Assembly: GCA_037043455.1 (NCBI GenBank)
Contig: JAWPHD010011467.1
Span: 1-64,000, forward strand
Direction of reading: 5' to 3'
Length of the DNA: 64,000 nt
Source: Cyrtodaria siliqua
Taxonomy: Eukaryota > Mollusca > Bivalvia > Adapedonta > Hiatellidae
Below the pieces are notes generated by a model, which was given only the letters and a program-made list of their open reading frames with translations, had not been told where the DNA came from and did no database searches. Positions 33,545 to 46,753 of the stretch are shown here, piece by piece. Positions within the stretch are counted from its first letter, which is position 1; each line of letters begins with the position of its first letter. The position numbers were made by a program, and so were the translations under genes.

Positions 33545-33780
33545 CAATGATTGTTTGTTTGCTGTTCGATGTTTAACATCATTTTCCACCACAATTTCGG
33601 CTATGTAGGACGGTCGATTTTTCCTGGATAGAATTCAGAACTGTATACCTCTCGCTATCCGTAAGAATCGACACTTTCTTACTTACAAGTTGAGCTCCCA
33701 GTGGGATTCGAACCCGCAGCAGTGAGACAATATTACAATACATTATACAGTCTGATTTATTGCAAGACATTCTGACAATG
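33545..33780 (-). mobile_element. SINE-like repeat with tRNA-type B box
   Basis: Contains CGATGTTTAACATCATTTTC and CGGCTATGTAGGACGGTCGA, followed by a minus-strand B-box GGGTTCGAATCCCAC near 33698-33712. Its first part recurs near 50985-51085 (GGCTATATATGACGGTCGAT). Confidence 0.6.
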
Positions 33781-33869
33781 TCTCACCTTGTTGTAAATAT
33801 GAATTAGTATAACGTGTATGCCCTATTCACCGGGCTAAAACAACATCTTCTTGGCGAATGGCTCTACTA

Positions 33870-33995
33870 GACGGTTGGTTGGTTGGTTGGTTGGTTGGTT
33901 GAATGGTGTTCTTGGGTTTCCCAGTGTAATTCGAGCCCGCAGCGGTGAGAGGCTAGAAGGTCTATATCATCCTGGCCATGGACGCGCTCATACAA
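33870..33995 (-). mobile_element. Second SINE-like fragment after a (GGTT)n run
   Basis: GGTTGGTTGGTTGGTT is followed by GAATGGTGTTCTTGG and a minus-strand B-box-like CGGGCTCGAATTACAC near 33926-33945, then GCGGTGAGAGGCTAG. It appears to be the tRNA-like portion of the same family, truncated. Confidence 0.5.
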
Positions 33996-34117
33996 TGGGC
34001 ATTTCCGATCGTATTCATTAACCATCGGAATTATTTCTAATACTTTTTTGTTGTTCAACTAAAGCGCATTGCGCATGTCCGAGTCACTCGTAAAAAAAGA
34101 AATAAAGTCAGCCTTCA

Positions 34118-34740
34118 ACATTGAAGATTACACCTGCGCGGAACATCAGTAATCGAGACATGAAGGGTATCCATGCACGTGACATCGGTAATCGAGACAG
34201 GAAGATTATCCATGCACGGGACATCGGTGCACGGGATATGAAGATTCTCCATGTACTGGACATCGGTAATGGGAGCATGAAGAGTATCCATGCACGGGAT
34301 ATCGGTATTCGAGACATGAAGATTATCCATGCACAAGACATCGGTAATGGAGACATGAAGAGTATCCATGCACGGGATATCGGTAATCGGGACATGAAGA
34401 TTCTCCATGCAATGGAAATCGGTAATGTGGGCTTGAAGAGTATCCATGCATGGGACATCGGTAATGGGGACATCAATAGTATACATGCACGCGACATCGG
34501 TAATGGGCACATGAAGTTTCTCCATGCGCGCGACATCGATAATCGAGACATGAAGCTTATCCATGCACGGGACATCGGTTATAGAGACATGAAGCTTCTC
34601 CATGGACGGGACATAGGTTATCGGGACATGGAAATTACCCATGTACTGGACATCGTTAATCGGGACATGAAGATTATCCATGCACGGAACATCGGTAATC
34701 GAGACATGACAATTTCCAATGCACGGAACATCTGTAATAT
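34118..34740. repeat. 39-bp minisatellite, left part
   Basis: About 16 copies of a 39-bp unit built from ATCGGTAATCGAGACATGAA and GATTATCCATGCACGGGAC. Because 39 is divisible by three, several frames on both strands stay open through the array (for example a 13-residue M-K-I-I-H-A-R-D-I-G-N-R-D repeat). These are not genes. The array stops at TAAT and continues at 36661 after an inserted LINE. Confidence 0.95.
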
Positions 34741-36660
34741 ATATATTTTATTTCAACCAGTAGGCATTCTTCCCATGAGTTCACAAATATCAATAAATAC
34801 AGAATTACTTGTATATGATATACAGTTCCGGTAATTGACAATATATTAGTATGCATAAACTGAGTTGATACATGGTATGGATTCATATATAAAAGAAGTT
34901 GTTGTTTTTAAACAATTTGAAAAGAAAAACAGAAAACAGAAAAACAAACAACAAAACAAATAAAAACGTACATTGAGATAATTAATTATAGAACATAAAC
35001 AGAAATATTCCAATTATATTGAAAAAATATATTAATAATATTCAGAGTGGAGAAAAGTGGATTATTTATTGTAATATGTATCATCACGCTTCTTAAAGCT
35101 CTTAAAAATGTATGTGGATAGATTTTTTATTGTTTTAAACTTTTCTGAAGAGAGAAGCTCAATAAATTTAGGAACATTTGTCGTTTCCAATAAAATTTAT
35201 GTATAAGATCACATCTAAATTCATAATATAAAGGACATTCCAATACAAAATGGAATTCATCTTCTAAGGAATTACAGAGTTGGCATTTTCTTTCTTCTCT
35301 AGGTATTTTATGTGGTTTATGCCATCGTCCTGTTTCTATTTCTAGTCGATGGGAAGATATTCTTAGTTTAGTTAAGGCTATTCTAAATTTCTTTATCAGT
35401 CCTATGTCTAAATAGGTTTTAAAACTGAAGTTTGAGAAAAAAGTGTAAGTGTTTGCTCTACTTGAATTGGTTAACTGTTCGTTCCAATTTTAAATAAAAT
35501 GGTCCCTAGCTCTTTGTTTCAAAATATTTATAAACAGGTCAATATTTTCAACTCCTTGAAAAATCCACACATCGTTAAAAACCATTTTTTCTAATAAGTT
35601 TTTAATTTGTTATTCCCAATTGTGTTTTTTTGGGTATTTAGTGATATCGCCGATCATCATATTTTATGTTTATTTAATAGATTTGCTATTGTCGGTGCTC
35701 GTTATTTTTAACCAGAAACGGATAATATGGGAGAGTCGTTGACCTTTTAGTGAGGTTCTACCGAGTTTCCCATATTTAAAGTTATTTTGTGTAGAACGTT
35801 TTACACCTAGTAGTTGTTTACAAAATTGCAAGTGTATCCTTTCTAGAGATTCGGCACCTGCGAACCCCATATTTCTGCTCCGTAGTTTAGAATAGGAAGG
35901 ATAAGTTTGTCGAATACATTTAACGTATGGCTTATTTTAAGGCCTCCAAAGTTAATTAAGTACGACTTCAGTTTGAAAATTGCCTTTAAAGCTTGAACGC
36001 ATAATATTTCAAATGTTTTATAGAATGATACCTCGGGTGTTATTGTAATACTCAGATACGTAAATTGATTTGTAATTTCTAGTTCTTTACCATCCAAATA
36101 ATTTCTAGTTCTTTACCATTTAAATAAATACCCTATTTCTTCTTATCTTCCCCTCTTCTTAAAACTCATTACTTTTGTTTTATTAACATTAACTACGAGT
36201 TTCAATCTGTTACAATACTCCTTTAAAATAGTCAACCCTTCTTGTAAACCGGCCTCAGTTTCCGAGAAGAGTACACTATCATCTGCGTAAAGGAGTAATA
36301 TAAGTTTTAATGTATCAATATCTACGCCTTTATAGCCTTTTAGAGCAAAGTTTTCTTCTAAATCATTAACGTACATTGAAAATATAAACGGCGATAAACA
36401 GTCTCCTTGACAGGTCCCGATATAACAGTTAAAACTTTCACTAAGTTGGTTTTTCCTCTTACTCCGTATTGGATAAGTTTATAAAATATATTCTCTCGGA
36501 CCAATAAATCAAAGGCCTTGGTAAAATCTACCTAGCAAACAAAACAAAAACAAAATTCGTTTAGTATATGGTTAACAATACCGTGTAGAATAAAAACATT
36601 ATCAGTTCCCATAATTTTACGAAAGCCCGACTGGTCTTCCGTATATACAAAACAATCTTC
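34741..36660 (-). pseudogene. 5'-truncated, broken non-LTR retrotransposon (LINE)
   Basis: On the minus strand the reading frames give, in order, an RT region with DQSGFRK (near 36630), motif A DFTKAFD (near 36515), CQGDCLSPF (near 36400), the catalytic YADD (36278-36289, in LLYADDSVLF) and a thumb region (near 36000). Then comes a C-terminal block with a C-x2-C...H...C pattern, CQLCNSLEDEFHFVLECP, near 35240-35290. This is the layout of Jockey/CR1-type LINEs, which copy themselves by target-primed reverse transcription. Frames are broken by several stops and shifts, and the 5' end (endonuclease and ORF1) is absent, so it is dead. The 3' tail ends in an AAATAAAATATATATAT-like stretch at 34741. 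It sits inside the 39-bp array, flanked by TAAT on both sides as a possible target duplication. A 24-bp duplication lies near 36077-36124. Confidence 0.9.
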
Positions 36661-39600
36661 TTAATAGAGACACGACTGTTATCCATACAGGGAACATCGG
36701 TAATCGAGACAGAATATAACCCATGCACGGGACATCGGTAATCGAGACATGACGATTACCAATGCACGGGACATCGGTAATCCTAACAGGAAACATATGC
36801 GGGATATCGGTAATCGGGACATAAAGATTTTCCATGCGCGGGACATCGTTAATGGGGACAGGAAGAGTATCCATGTACGGTACATCGATAATCGAGACAT
36901 GAAAATTATCCATGTACGGGACATCGGCAATCGAGACATGAAGATTATCCATGCACGGGACATCGATAATCGGGACATGAAGGTTATCCATGCACCGGGC
37001 ATCGGTAATCGGGACATGAATTTTACCCATGCACCAGACATCCATAATCGAGACATGAACATTTCCAATGCACGGGGCATCGGTAATCGGGATATAAAGA
37101 TTATCCATGCACCGGACATCAATAATCCAGACATGACAATTTCCAATGCACGGGACATCCGTAATCGGGACATAAAGATTACCCATGCACGGGACATCGG
37201 CAATCGAGACTTGAAGACTTGAAGATTTTCCACGCACCGGACATCGGTAACCGAGACATAAAAATTTGCAATGCACGGGACATCAGTAGTCGGGACATGA
37301 AGAGTAGCCATGCAACGGACATTGGTAATCGGGACTTGAAGATTTTCCACGCACCGGACATCGGTAATCGAGACATGAAGATTACCCATGCACCGGACAT
37401 CGGTAATCGAGAGATGAAAATTTCCAATGCACAGGATATCAATAATCGGGACATAAAAACTATCCATGTACGCGACATCGGTAATCGAGACATAGAGAAT
37501 ATCCATGTACGGGACATCTATAATCGAGACATGAAAATTTGCAATGCACGGAACATCGGTAATCGAGACATAAATATTTTCCATGTACGCGACATCGGTA
37601 ATCGAGACATGCACCGGACATCGGTAACCGAGCCATAAAAATTTGCAATGCACGGGACATCAGTAGTCGGGACATAAAGAGTAGCCATGCAACGGACATT
37701 GGTAATCGGGACTTGAAGATTTTCCACGCACCGGACATCGGTAATCGAGACATGAAGATTACCCATGCACCGGACATCGGTAATCGAGAGATGAAAATTT
37801 CCAATGCACAGGACATCAATAATCGGGACATAACAATTATCCATGTACGCGACATCGGTAATCGAGACATAGAGAATATCCATGTAAGGGACATCGGCAA
37901 TCGAGACATGAAGCTTATCCACTCACGGGACATCGGTAATCGAGACATGAAAATTTGCAATGCACGGAACATCGGTAATCGAGACATAAATATTTTCCAT
38001 GTACGCGACATCGGTAATCGAGACATGCACCGGACATCGGTAACCGAGATCTAAAAATTTGCAATGCACGGGACATCGGTAATCGAGACATAAATATTTT
38101 CCATGTACGCGACATCGGTAATCGAGACATGCACCGGACATCGGTAACCGAGACATAAAAATTTGCAATGCACGGGACATCAGTAGTCGGGACATGAAGA
38201 GTAGCCATGCAACGGACATTGGTAATCGGGACTTGAAGTTTACCTATGCACAGGACATCGGTAATCAGGACATGAAGATTTCCCATGCAGGGAACATTGG
38301 TAATCGAGACAGAATATTACCCATGCACGGGACTTCTGTAATCCTGACATGAAAATTATCCATGTACGGGACATGGGCAATCGGGACATAAATATTATCC
38401 ATGTACGGGACATCGGTAATCGGGACATAAAGATTATCCAATTACAGGACATTGGTAATCGAGACACGAAAATTATCCATGTACGGGACATCGGTAATCG
38501 AGACATGAAATTATCCATATACGGGACACCGGTAATCGTGACTTGAAGATTATCCATGTACGGGACACCGGTAATAGAGACATAAAGAGTATCCATGTAC
38601 GGCACATCTGTAATCCTGACATGAAGATTATCCATGTACGGGACTTTGGTAATCCTGACATAAAGATTATCCATGTACGGGACATCGGTAATCCTGGCAT
38701 AAAGAGTATCCATGTACGGGACATCGGTAATCCTGATATGAAGATTATCCATGTACGGGACACCGGTACTCCTGACATGAAGATTATCCATGTACGGGAC
38801 ATCGGTAGTAGAGACAGGAAGAATACCCATGCACGGGATTATCTTTGCGCGAGACATGGAGATTATCCACGTACGGGACATCGGTAATCGGGAAATGAAG
38901 ATTATCCATGTACGGGACATCGGTAATGGGGACATGAATATTATCCATGTACGGGACATCGATAATCGAGACATTAAGAATATCCAAGTACAGGACATCG
39001 GCAATCGAGACATGAAGATTATCAATGCACTGGGATCGGTAATCGGCCCCTAAAGGTTATCCATGCACCGGACATCGGTAATCGGGACATGAAGTTTACC
39101 CATGCACCGGACATCGGTAATCGAGAAATGACAATTTCCAGTCAAATGTCCCTTGCACGGATAATCTTCATATCTCAATTACCGATATCCCGTGCATGGA
39201 TACTCTTCATGCCCACATTATCGATGTTCCGTGCATGGAGAATATTTATGTACCGATTACCGATATCCCGTGCATGGAAAATCTTCATTTCCCGATTACG
39301 ATGTCCCGTGCATGGAGAAGCTTCATCTCCCGATAACCGATGTCCTGCGCATGGATACACTACATATCAGATTACCGATGTTCCGTGCATGGAGATTCTT
39401 CATGTCCCGATTATCTATGTCCTGTGCATGGATACTCTTCATGTCCCAATTATCGATGTTCCGTGCATGGATACTCTTCGTGTCCCGGTTACCGATGTCT
39501 CGTACATGGATAATCTTTATGTCCCGAGTATCGATGTTCCGAGCATGGATACTCTTCGTGTCCCGGTTACCGAAGTCGCGTACATGGATAATCTTCATGT

Positions 39601-42600
39601 CCCCATTACCGATGTCCCCTGCATGGATAAGTTTCGTGTCCCCATTACCGATGTCCCGTGCATGGATAAGTTTCATGTCTCGATTACCGATGTCCCGCAC
39701 CTGGATAAGATCCATGTCTCGATTTCTGATGTCCCGCGCACGAGACATCGGCAATCGAGACTTGAAGATTATCCGAGCACCGGACATGGGTGATCGAGAC
39801 GTGAACATTTCCAATGCACGGGTCATCAGTAATCGGGACATGAATATTGTCCATGTTCGCGACATCGGTAATCGAGACAAAGAGAATAGCCATGTAGGGG
39901 ACATCGCCAATCGATACATGAAGCTTATCCACACACGGGACATCGGTAATCGGGACATGAAGATTACCAATGCACGGGATATCGGTAATCGAGACATAAA
40001 GATTATCCATGTACGAGACATTGGTAATCGCGACATAGAGAATATCCATGTACGGGACATCGGTAATCGGGACATGAAGAGTATCCATGCATCGGACATC
40101 GGTAATCGGGACATGAAGATTTTCCATGCAGGGAACATTGGTAACCGAGACAGAATATTACCCATGCACGGGACATCTGTACTCCTGTCATGAATATTAT
40201 CCATGTACGGGACATCGGCAATCAGGACATGAAGATTATCCATGTACGGGACATCGGTTATCGAGACATGAAAATTATCCATGTACGGGACATCGGTAAT
40301 CAGGACATGAAAATTATCCATGTACGGGACACCGGTAATAAATTCATAAAGATTATCCATGTACGGGAGACCGCTAATCCTGACATGAAGATTATCTATG
40401 TACGCGACATCGGTAATCCTCACATAAAGATTATCATGTATGGGACATCGGTAATCCTGACATAAATAGTATCCATGTATAGGACATCGGTAATCAAGAC
40501 ATGAAGATTATCCATGTACTGATACCGGTAATCCTGACATGAAGATTATCCATGTACGTGACATCGGTAATCGGGACATGAAGATTTTCTATGTAGGGTA
40601 CATTGGCAATTGTGACATGAAGATTATCCATGTACGGGACATCGGAAACAGGGACATGAATATTATCCATGTATGGAACATCAGCAATGGGGACATTAAG
40701 ATTATCTATCCACGGGACATCGGCAATGGGGACATGAAGATTATCCATGTACGGGGCATCGGCAATGGGGATATGTAGATTATCCATGCACGGGACATCG
40801 GTAATCGGGACATGAAGATTATCCATGTACGGGAAATCGGCAATGGGGAAATGAAGATTATCCATGCAGGGAACATTGGTAACCGAGACAGAATATTACC
40901 CATGCACGGGACATCTGTACTCCTGACATGAATATTATCCATGTACGGGACATCGGTAATCGAGACATGAAGATTATCCATGTACGGACACCGGTAATCC
41001 TGACATGAAGATTATCCATGTACGTGACATCGGTAATCGGGACATGAAGATTTTCCATGTAGGGTACATCGGCAATTGGGACATGAAGATTATCCATGTA
41101 CGGGACATCGGCAACAGGGACATGAAGATTATCCATGCACGGGACATCGGTAATCAGGACATGAAGATTATCCATGTACGGGACATCGGTATTCGGTACA
41201 TGAATATTAACCGTGCACGTGACATCGGGAATGGGGACACACAGATTATCCATTCCTGACATGAAGATTATCCATGTACGGGACATCGGTAATCGGGACA
41301 TGAATATTATACATGCGCGGGACATCGGTGATGGGGACATGTACGGGACATCTGTAATGGGGACATGAAGATTGTCTATGCACGGAACATCGGTAATGGG
41401 GACATGTACGAGACATCGCTAATCGAGACATGAAGAATATCCGTGTACGGGACATCGGTAATCCTGACATGAAAAGTATCCATGCACGGGACATCGTTAA
41501 TAGGGACATGAAAATTATCCATTCACGGGACACCGGTAATTAAGACATGAAACTTACCCATCGGTAATCGAGATGTACAAATTATCCATGTACGAAACAC
41601 CGGGACATGAAGATTATCCATGCACCGGGACATGAAGATTATCCATGCACGGTACATCAGTAATCGAGACATGAAGATTTCCCTTGCGCTGGAAATCGGG
41701 AATCGAGACTTGAACATTATTCATGCACGTGTCAACCATAATCGAGACCTATAGTTTATCCATGCACGGGCCATCGGTAATCGAGACATGTATATTATCC
41801 ATGCACGTGACATCAGTAATCGAAACATGAAGATTTCTCTTGCGTTGGACATCGGAAATAGAGATATGAACATCATTTATGCAAGGGTCATCAGTATTCG
41901 ATATATAAAGTTTATCCATGCGAGGACATCGGCAAACGAGACATGAAAAGTATCCATGCACGGGACATTGGTAATCAGAACATAAAGATTCTCCGTGCAC
42001 GGGACATCAATAATGCGGGCTTGAAGAGTATCCATGCACGGGACATCGGTAATCGAGACATGAATCTTATCCATGCGCGGGACATCGGTAATGGGAACAC
42101 GAAACTTACCCATGCAGGGGACATCGGTAATGGGGACATGAAGATTATCTATGAACGAGACATCGGTAACCGGGACACGAAGAGTATCCACGCACGGGAC
42201 ATCGGTAATCGGGACATGAAGAGTATCCATTCACGGGACATAGATAATCGGGATATGAAGATTCTTCATGCACGGAACATCGATAATGCGGGCATGAAGA
42301 GTATCCATGCACGGGACATCGGTAATTGAGACATGAAGATTATCCGAGCAAGGGACATTGGTAATCGAGACATGCACGGGATATCGTTAATCTGATATGT
42401 AGTGTATCCATGCGCGGGACATCGGTTATCGGGAGATGAAGCTTCTCCATGCAGGGGACATCGTAATTGGCACATGAAGATTTTCCATGCACGGGACATC
42501 GGTAATCGGTACATGAAGATTCTACATGCACGGAACATCGATACTGCGGGCATGAAGATTATCCATGCAGGGAACATTGGTAAGCGAGACAGAATATTAC

Positions 42601-45435
42601 CCATGCACGGGACATCTGTACTCCTGACATGAATATTATCCATGTACGGGACATAAGTAATCGAAACATGCAGATTATCCATGTACGGACACCGGTAATC
42701 CTGACATGAAGATTATCCATGTACGTGACATCGGTAATCGGGACATGAAGATTTTCCATGTAGGGTACATCGGCAATTGGGACATGAAGATTATCCATGT
42801 ACGGGACATCGGCAACAGGGACATGAAGATTATCCATGCACGGGACATCGGTAATCAGGACATGAAGATTATCCATGTACGGGACATCGGTATTCGGTAC
42901 ATGAATATTAACCGTGCACGTGACATCGGGAATGGGGACACAAAGATTATCCATTCATGGGACATCGGTAATCCTGACATGAAGATTATCCATGTACGGG
43001 ACATCGGTAATCGGGACATGAATATTATACATGCGCGGGACATCGGTAATGGGGACATGTACGGGACATCTGTAATGGGGACATGAAGATTGTCTATGCA
43101 CGTAACATCGGTAATGGGGACATGTACGAGACATCGCTAATCGAGACATGAAGAATATCCATGTACGGGACATCGGTAATCCTGACATGAAAAGTATCCA
43201 TGCACGGGACATCGTTAATAGGGACATGAAAATTATCCATGTACGAGACATCGCTTATCGGGACATGAAGATTATCTATGTGCTGGACATCGGTAATCCT
43301 GACATGAACATTATCCATGCACGGGACATCGGTATTAGGGACATGAAGATTATCCATGCACGGGACACCGGTAATTAAGACATGAAACTTACCAATCGGT
43401 AATCGAGATGTACAAATTATCCATGTACGAAACACCGGTAATTGAGACATGAAGATTATCCATGCACGGTACATCAGTAATCGAGACATGAAGATTCCCC
43501 TTGCGCTGGACATCGGAAATCGAGACTTGAACATTATTCATGCACGTGTCAACCATAATCGAGACCTAAAGTTTATCCATGCACGGGCCATCGGTAATCG
43601 AGACATGTATATTATCCATGCATGTGACATCAGTAATCGAAACATGAAGATTTCTCTTGCGTTGGACATCGGAAATAGAGATATGAACATCATTTATGCA
43701 ACGATATATAAAGTTTATCCATGCGAGGACATCGGCAAACGAGACATGAAAAGTATCCATGCACGGGACATTGGTAATCAGAACATAAAGATTCTCCGTG
43801 CACGGGACATCAATAATGCGGGCTTGAAGAGTATCCATGCACGGGACATCGGTACTCGAGACATGAATCTTATCCATGCGCGGGACATCGGTAATGGGAA
43901 CACGAAACTTACCCATGCTGGGGACATCGGTAATGGGGACATGAAGATTATCCATGAACGAGACATCGGTAACCGGGACAAGAAGAGTATCCATGAACGG
44001 GACATCGGTAATCGGGACATGAAGAGTATCCATGCACGGGACATAGATAATCGGGATATGAAGATTCTTCATGCACGGAACATCGATAATGCGGGCATGA
44101 AGAGTATCCATGCACGGGACATCGGTAATTGAGACATGAAGATTATCCGAGCGAGGGACATTGGTAATCGAGACATGCACGGGATATCGGTAATCTGATA
44201 TGTAGTGTATCCATGCGCGGGACATCGGTTATCGGGAGATGAAGCTTCTCCATGCACGGGACATCGTAATTGGCACATGAAGATTTTCCATGCACGGGAC
44301 ATCGGTAATCGGTACATGAAGATTCTACATGCACGGAACATGATAATGCGGGCATGAAGAGTATCCATGCACGGGACATCCGTATTCGATATATAAAGTG
44401 TATCCATGCGCGGACATCGGTAATCGAGACATGAAGAGTATCCATGCACGGGACATTGGTAATCAGAACATACAGATTATCCGTGCAAGGGACATTGGTA
44501 ATCGAGACATGAAGATGATCCATGCACGGGCCATCGGTAATCGAGACATGAATCTTATCCATGCGCGGGACATCGGTAATGGGGACACGAAACTTACCCA
44601 TGCAGGGGACATCGGTAATGGGGACATGAAGATTATCCATGAACGAGACATCGGTAACCGGGACACGAAGAGTATCCATGCACGAGACATCGGTAATCGG
44701 GACATGAATATTCTACATGCACGGAACATCGATAATGCGGGCATGAAGAGTATCCATGCACGGGACATCGGTAATTGAGACATGAAGATTATCCGAGCAA
44801 GGGACATTGGTAATCGAGACATGCACGTGACATCGGTAATCTTATATGTAGTGTATCCATGCGCGGGACATCGGTTATCGGGAGATGAAGCTTCTCCATG
44901 CACGGGACATCGTAATCGGGACATGAAGATTTTCCATGCACGAGACATCGGTAATCGGTACATGAAGATTCTACATGCACGGAACATCGATAATGCGGGC
45001 ATGAAGAGTATCCATGCACGGGACATCGGTAATTGAGACAAGAAGATTACCCGTGCAAGGGAATTGGTAATCGAGACATGAGAGTATCCATGCACGGGAC
45101 ATCGGTAATTGAGACATGAAGATTATCCGTGCAAGGGGCATTGGTAATCGAGACATGAATATGATCCATGCACGGGACATCGGTAATCCTGACATGTTGG
45201 GTATCCATGCGCAGGACATTGGTTATCGGGACATGCAGCTTGTCCATAATCGGGACATGAAGATTTTCCATGCACGGGACATCGGTAATCGAGACATGAA
45301 GATTATCCATGCAACCGACATCGGTAATCGAGACATGAAGATTTCCCTTGCGCTGGGCATCGGAAATCGAGACATGAACATTATTTATGCATGGGTCATC
45401 AGTAATCGAGACCTAAAGTTTATTCGTGCGCGGAA
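36661..45435. repeat. 39-bp minisatellite, main part
   Basis: About 8.8 kb, roughly 225 units by division, of the same 39-bp unit as 34118-34740. Variants (GCACGGGAC, GTACGGGAC, GCACCGGAC, AATGGGGAC, AATCCTGAC) are ordered into higher-order repeats. One of about 379 bp lies near 37331/37710, and one of about 1.7-1.8 kb near 40861-42560/42562-44380. The most regular copies lie to the right. Frames of up to several hundred residues exist on both strands only because the unit is 39 bp. It lies entirely in the intron between the exons at 29918 and 45868. Confidence 0.95.
39140..39745 (-). repeat. Inverted block inside the 39-bp array
   Basis: From GTCCCTTGCACGGATAATCT to GATGTCCCGCGCACGAG the units read as the reverse complement (CCGATGTCCCGTGCATGG repeated), then return abruptly to plus orientation. 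The variant order (GCCCACATTATCGATGTTCC, then the CTACATATCAGATTACCGA junction) mirrors units found near 42000-42420 and 43800-44220, which suggests the block was copied from there and inverted. Confidence 0.9.
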
Positions 45436-45795
45436 GATAGTATACTGTAAGGTCTCTACACATGCTATCATATATACTCTATAAATTAGTATACTGTAAA
45501 GTCTCTACACATGCTATCATATATATACCCTATAAGATTTTATACTGTAAGGTCTCTCTACACATTCTATCATATATACCCTATAAGTTAGTATACTGTA
45601 AGGTCTCTACACATTCTATCATATATACCCTATAAGATAGTATACTGTAAGGTCTCTACACATTCTATCATATATACCCTATAAGATAGTATACTGTAAG
45701 GTCTCTACACATTCTATCATATATACCCTATAAGATAGTATACTGTAAGGTCTCTACACATTCTATCATATATACCCTATAAGATATTATAGTGT
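45436..45795. repeat. 49-bp minisatellite next to an exon
   Basis: About seven near-identical copies of AGTATACTGTAAGGTCTCTA plus CACATTCTATCATATATACC and CTATAAGAT. It abuts the 39-bp array at 45435 and ends about 70 bp before the exon at 45868. Confidence 0.93.
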
Positions 45796-45867
45796 AATGT
45801 ATATATATATACATTTTTTTTAAAATATATATCCCATATTAAATGATATTTATATGGTCTCTTACAG

Positions 45868-45995
45868 GACTGGATATTCCATAGAGAAGATGGACAAATG
45901 TGTGACGGAAAGTGTCTCACCACTATGTGACAACATATTCGCTTATTGGAAATCGTCCAGGGAGAAGTACATATTCATCTGTAAAAATATAACAG
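45868..45995 (+). CDS. Exon b of the cysteine-rich protein
   Basis: Acceptor GGTCTCTTACAG and donor GTTAGA. 128 bp, entering with one base that completes the leucine codon begun in exon a (TT+G) and leaving with a single G. Of the three frames only this one is open. It reads GYSIEKMDKCV, then SVSPLCDNIFAYW, then KYIFICKNIT, contributing three cysteines with spacing C-x8-C and C-x17-C. The alternation of charged helix-like segments and single cysteines matches exon a. The donor GTTAGA is weaker than the others. The next exon in phase is at 50569. Confidence 0.75.
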
Positions 45996-46343
45996 GTTAG
46001 AGCGTTTCGCTGAACTGGATACAAGTTGCTTTCCTACATTTTGAGAATGAACAGTTTTTAGACTATGCCGATGCATGGGCATGTTCTGCTTAAATAACTT
46101 GTTTTAGGGCGTTAAGTTATTTAATAATAATAATAATTTATTATAATATTATTATTATATATTCTAATACACCCGCACTATATAGCCTGGTTTAAAATAT
46201 CTCGTTATATTCAACAACGTTTGCAACGTTATGAGAATAAGAAAGATATCACTGTAACGTTTGCAACGTTAGGAGAGTAAGCAAAGCAATGCCAAAGATT
46301 TCATACTTGTGCGTTATTTTCACGTTTTAGGGGTATTAGAATA
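45996..46343. other. Intron start with AACGTT motifs
   Basis: AACGTTTGCAACGTTA occurs twice (near 46208 and 46257), each a pair of AACGTT palindromes. An ATT-rich tract lies near 46120-46165. No gene. Confidence 0.5.
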
Positions 46344-46495
46344 GAAATAGAACATCGTTTACGGTGAATTATCTTGTAATATATCACGGTTTGGATTTCA
46401 ATTGTAAACAATAATTTCGTGAAATTATTGTTTACAATTGAACTCCAAACCGTGATATATTACACGATAATTCACCGTAAATGATGTTCTATTTC
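46344..46495. repeat. 152-bp near-perfect inverted repeat (hairpin)
   Basis: Two 75-nt arms (46344-46418 and 46421-46495) are reverse complements with three mismatches and only GT between them. The outer end is GAAATAGAACATC and the inner end is AACAATAATTTC. There is no coding frame. Such perfection implies recent origin or selection. It could be a tiny palindromic MITE or a source of hairpin RNA if the intron is transcribed. Confidence 0.95.
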
Positions 46496-46753
46496 TTAAA
46501 TAAAGCGTTAGGAGATATTGTTAACGCCTCTGTTTGTCCTTCCGTCCGTCCGTCCGTCTGTCCGTTACCATATCTCCTCCTTAACCACTGAACGGAATTC
46601 AACCAAACTTAGTGTATGACATCCCCACACAGCAACATTAATCTTGGCTCCGCACCCCGTGTAGACGCACATCATCATCTTACATCGAGAAACTTCGTTA
46701 CACATGTCCAATGTCCTTACTTTCATTTCGGCAGAGTTATGTATGGGGCGCCG
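46496..46753. repeat. Dispersed repeat with GTCC run
   Basis: TCCGTCCGTCCGTCCGTCTG, then CCATATCTCCTCCTTAACCA and TTCAACCAAACTTAGTG, ending GCAGAGTTATGTATGGGGCG. It resembles repeats widely dispersed in mollusc genomes (impression from memory). No gene. Confidence 0.5.

Noticed and set aside
34108..34834. Overlapping long frames on both strands of the left 39-bp array (up to 237 residues)
   Set aside because: The 39-bp unit is 13 codons, so any stop-free unit gives open frames in several registers at once. Both strands are open over the same bases and there is no start context or splice signal.
36617..45484. Dozens of long frames in the main 39-bp array, up to 366 residues
   Set aside because: Same cause. 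The frames shift wherever a unit is irregular, some cross the orientation switch, and the array lies between two exons of the host gene.
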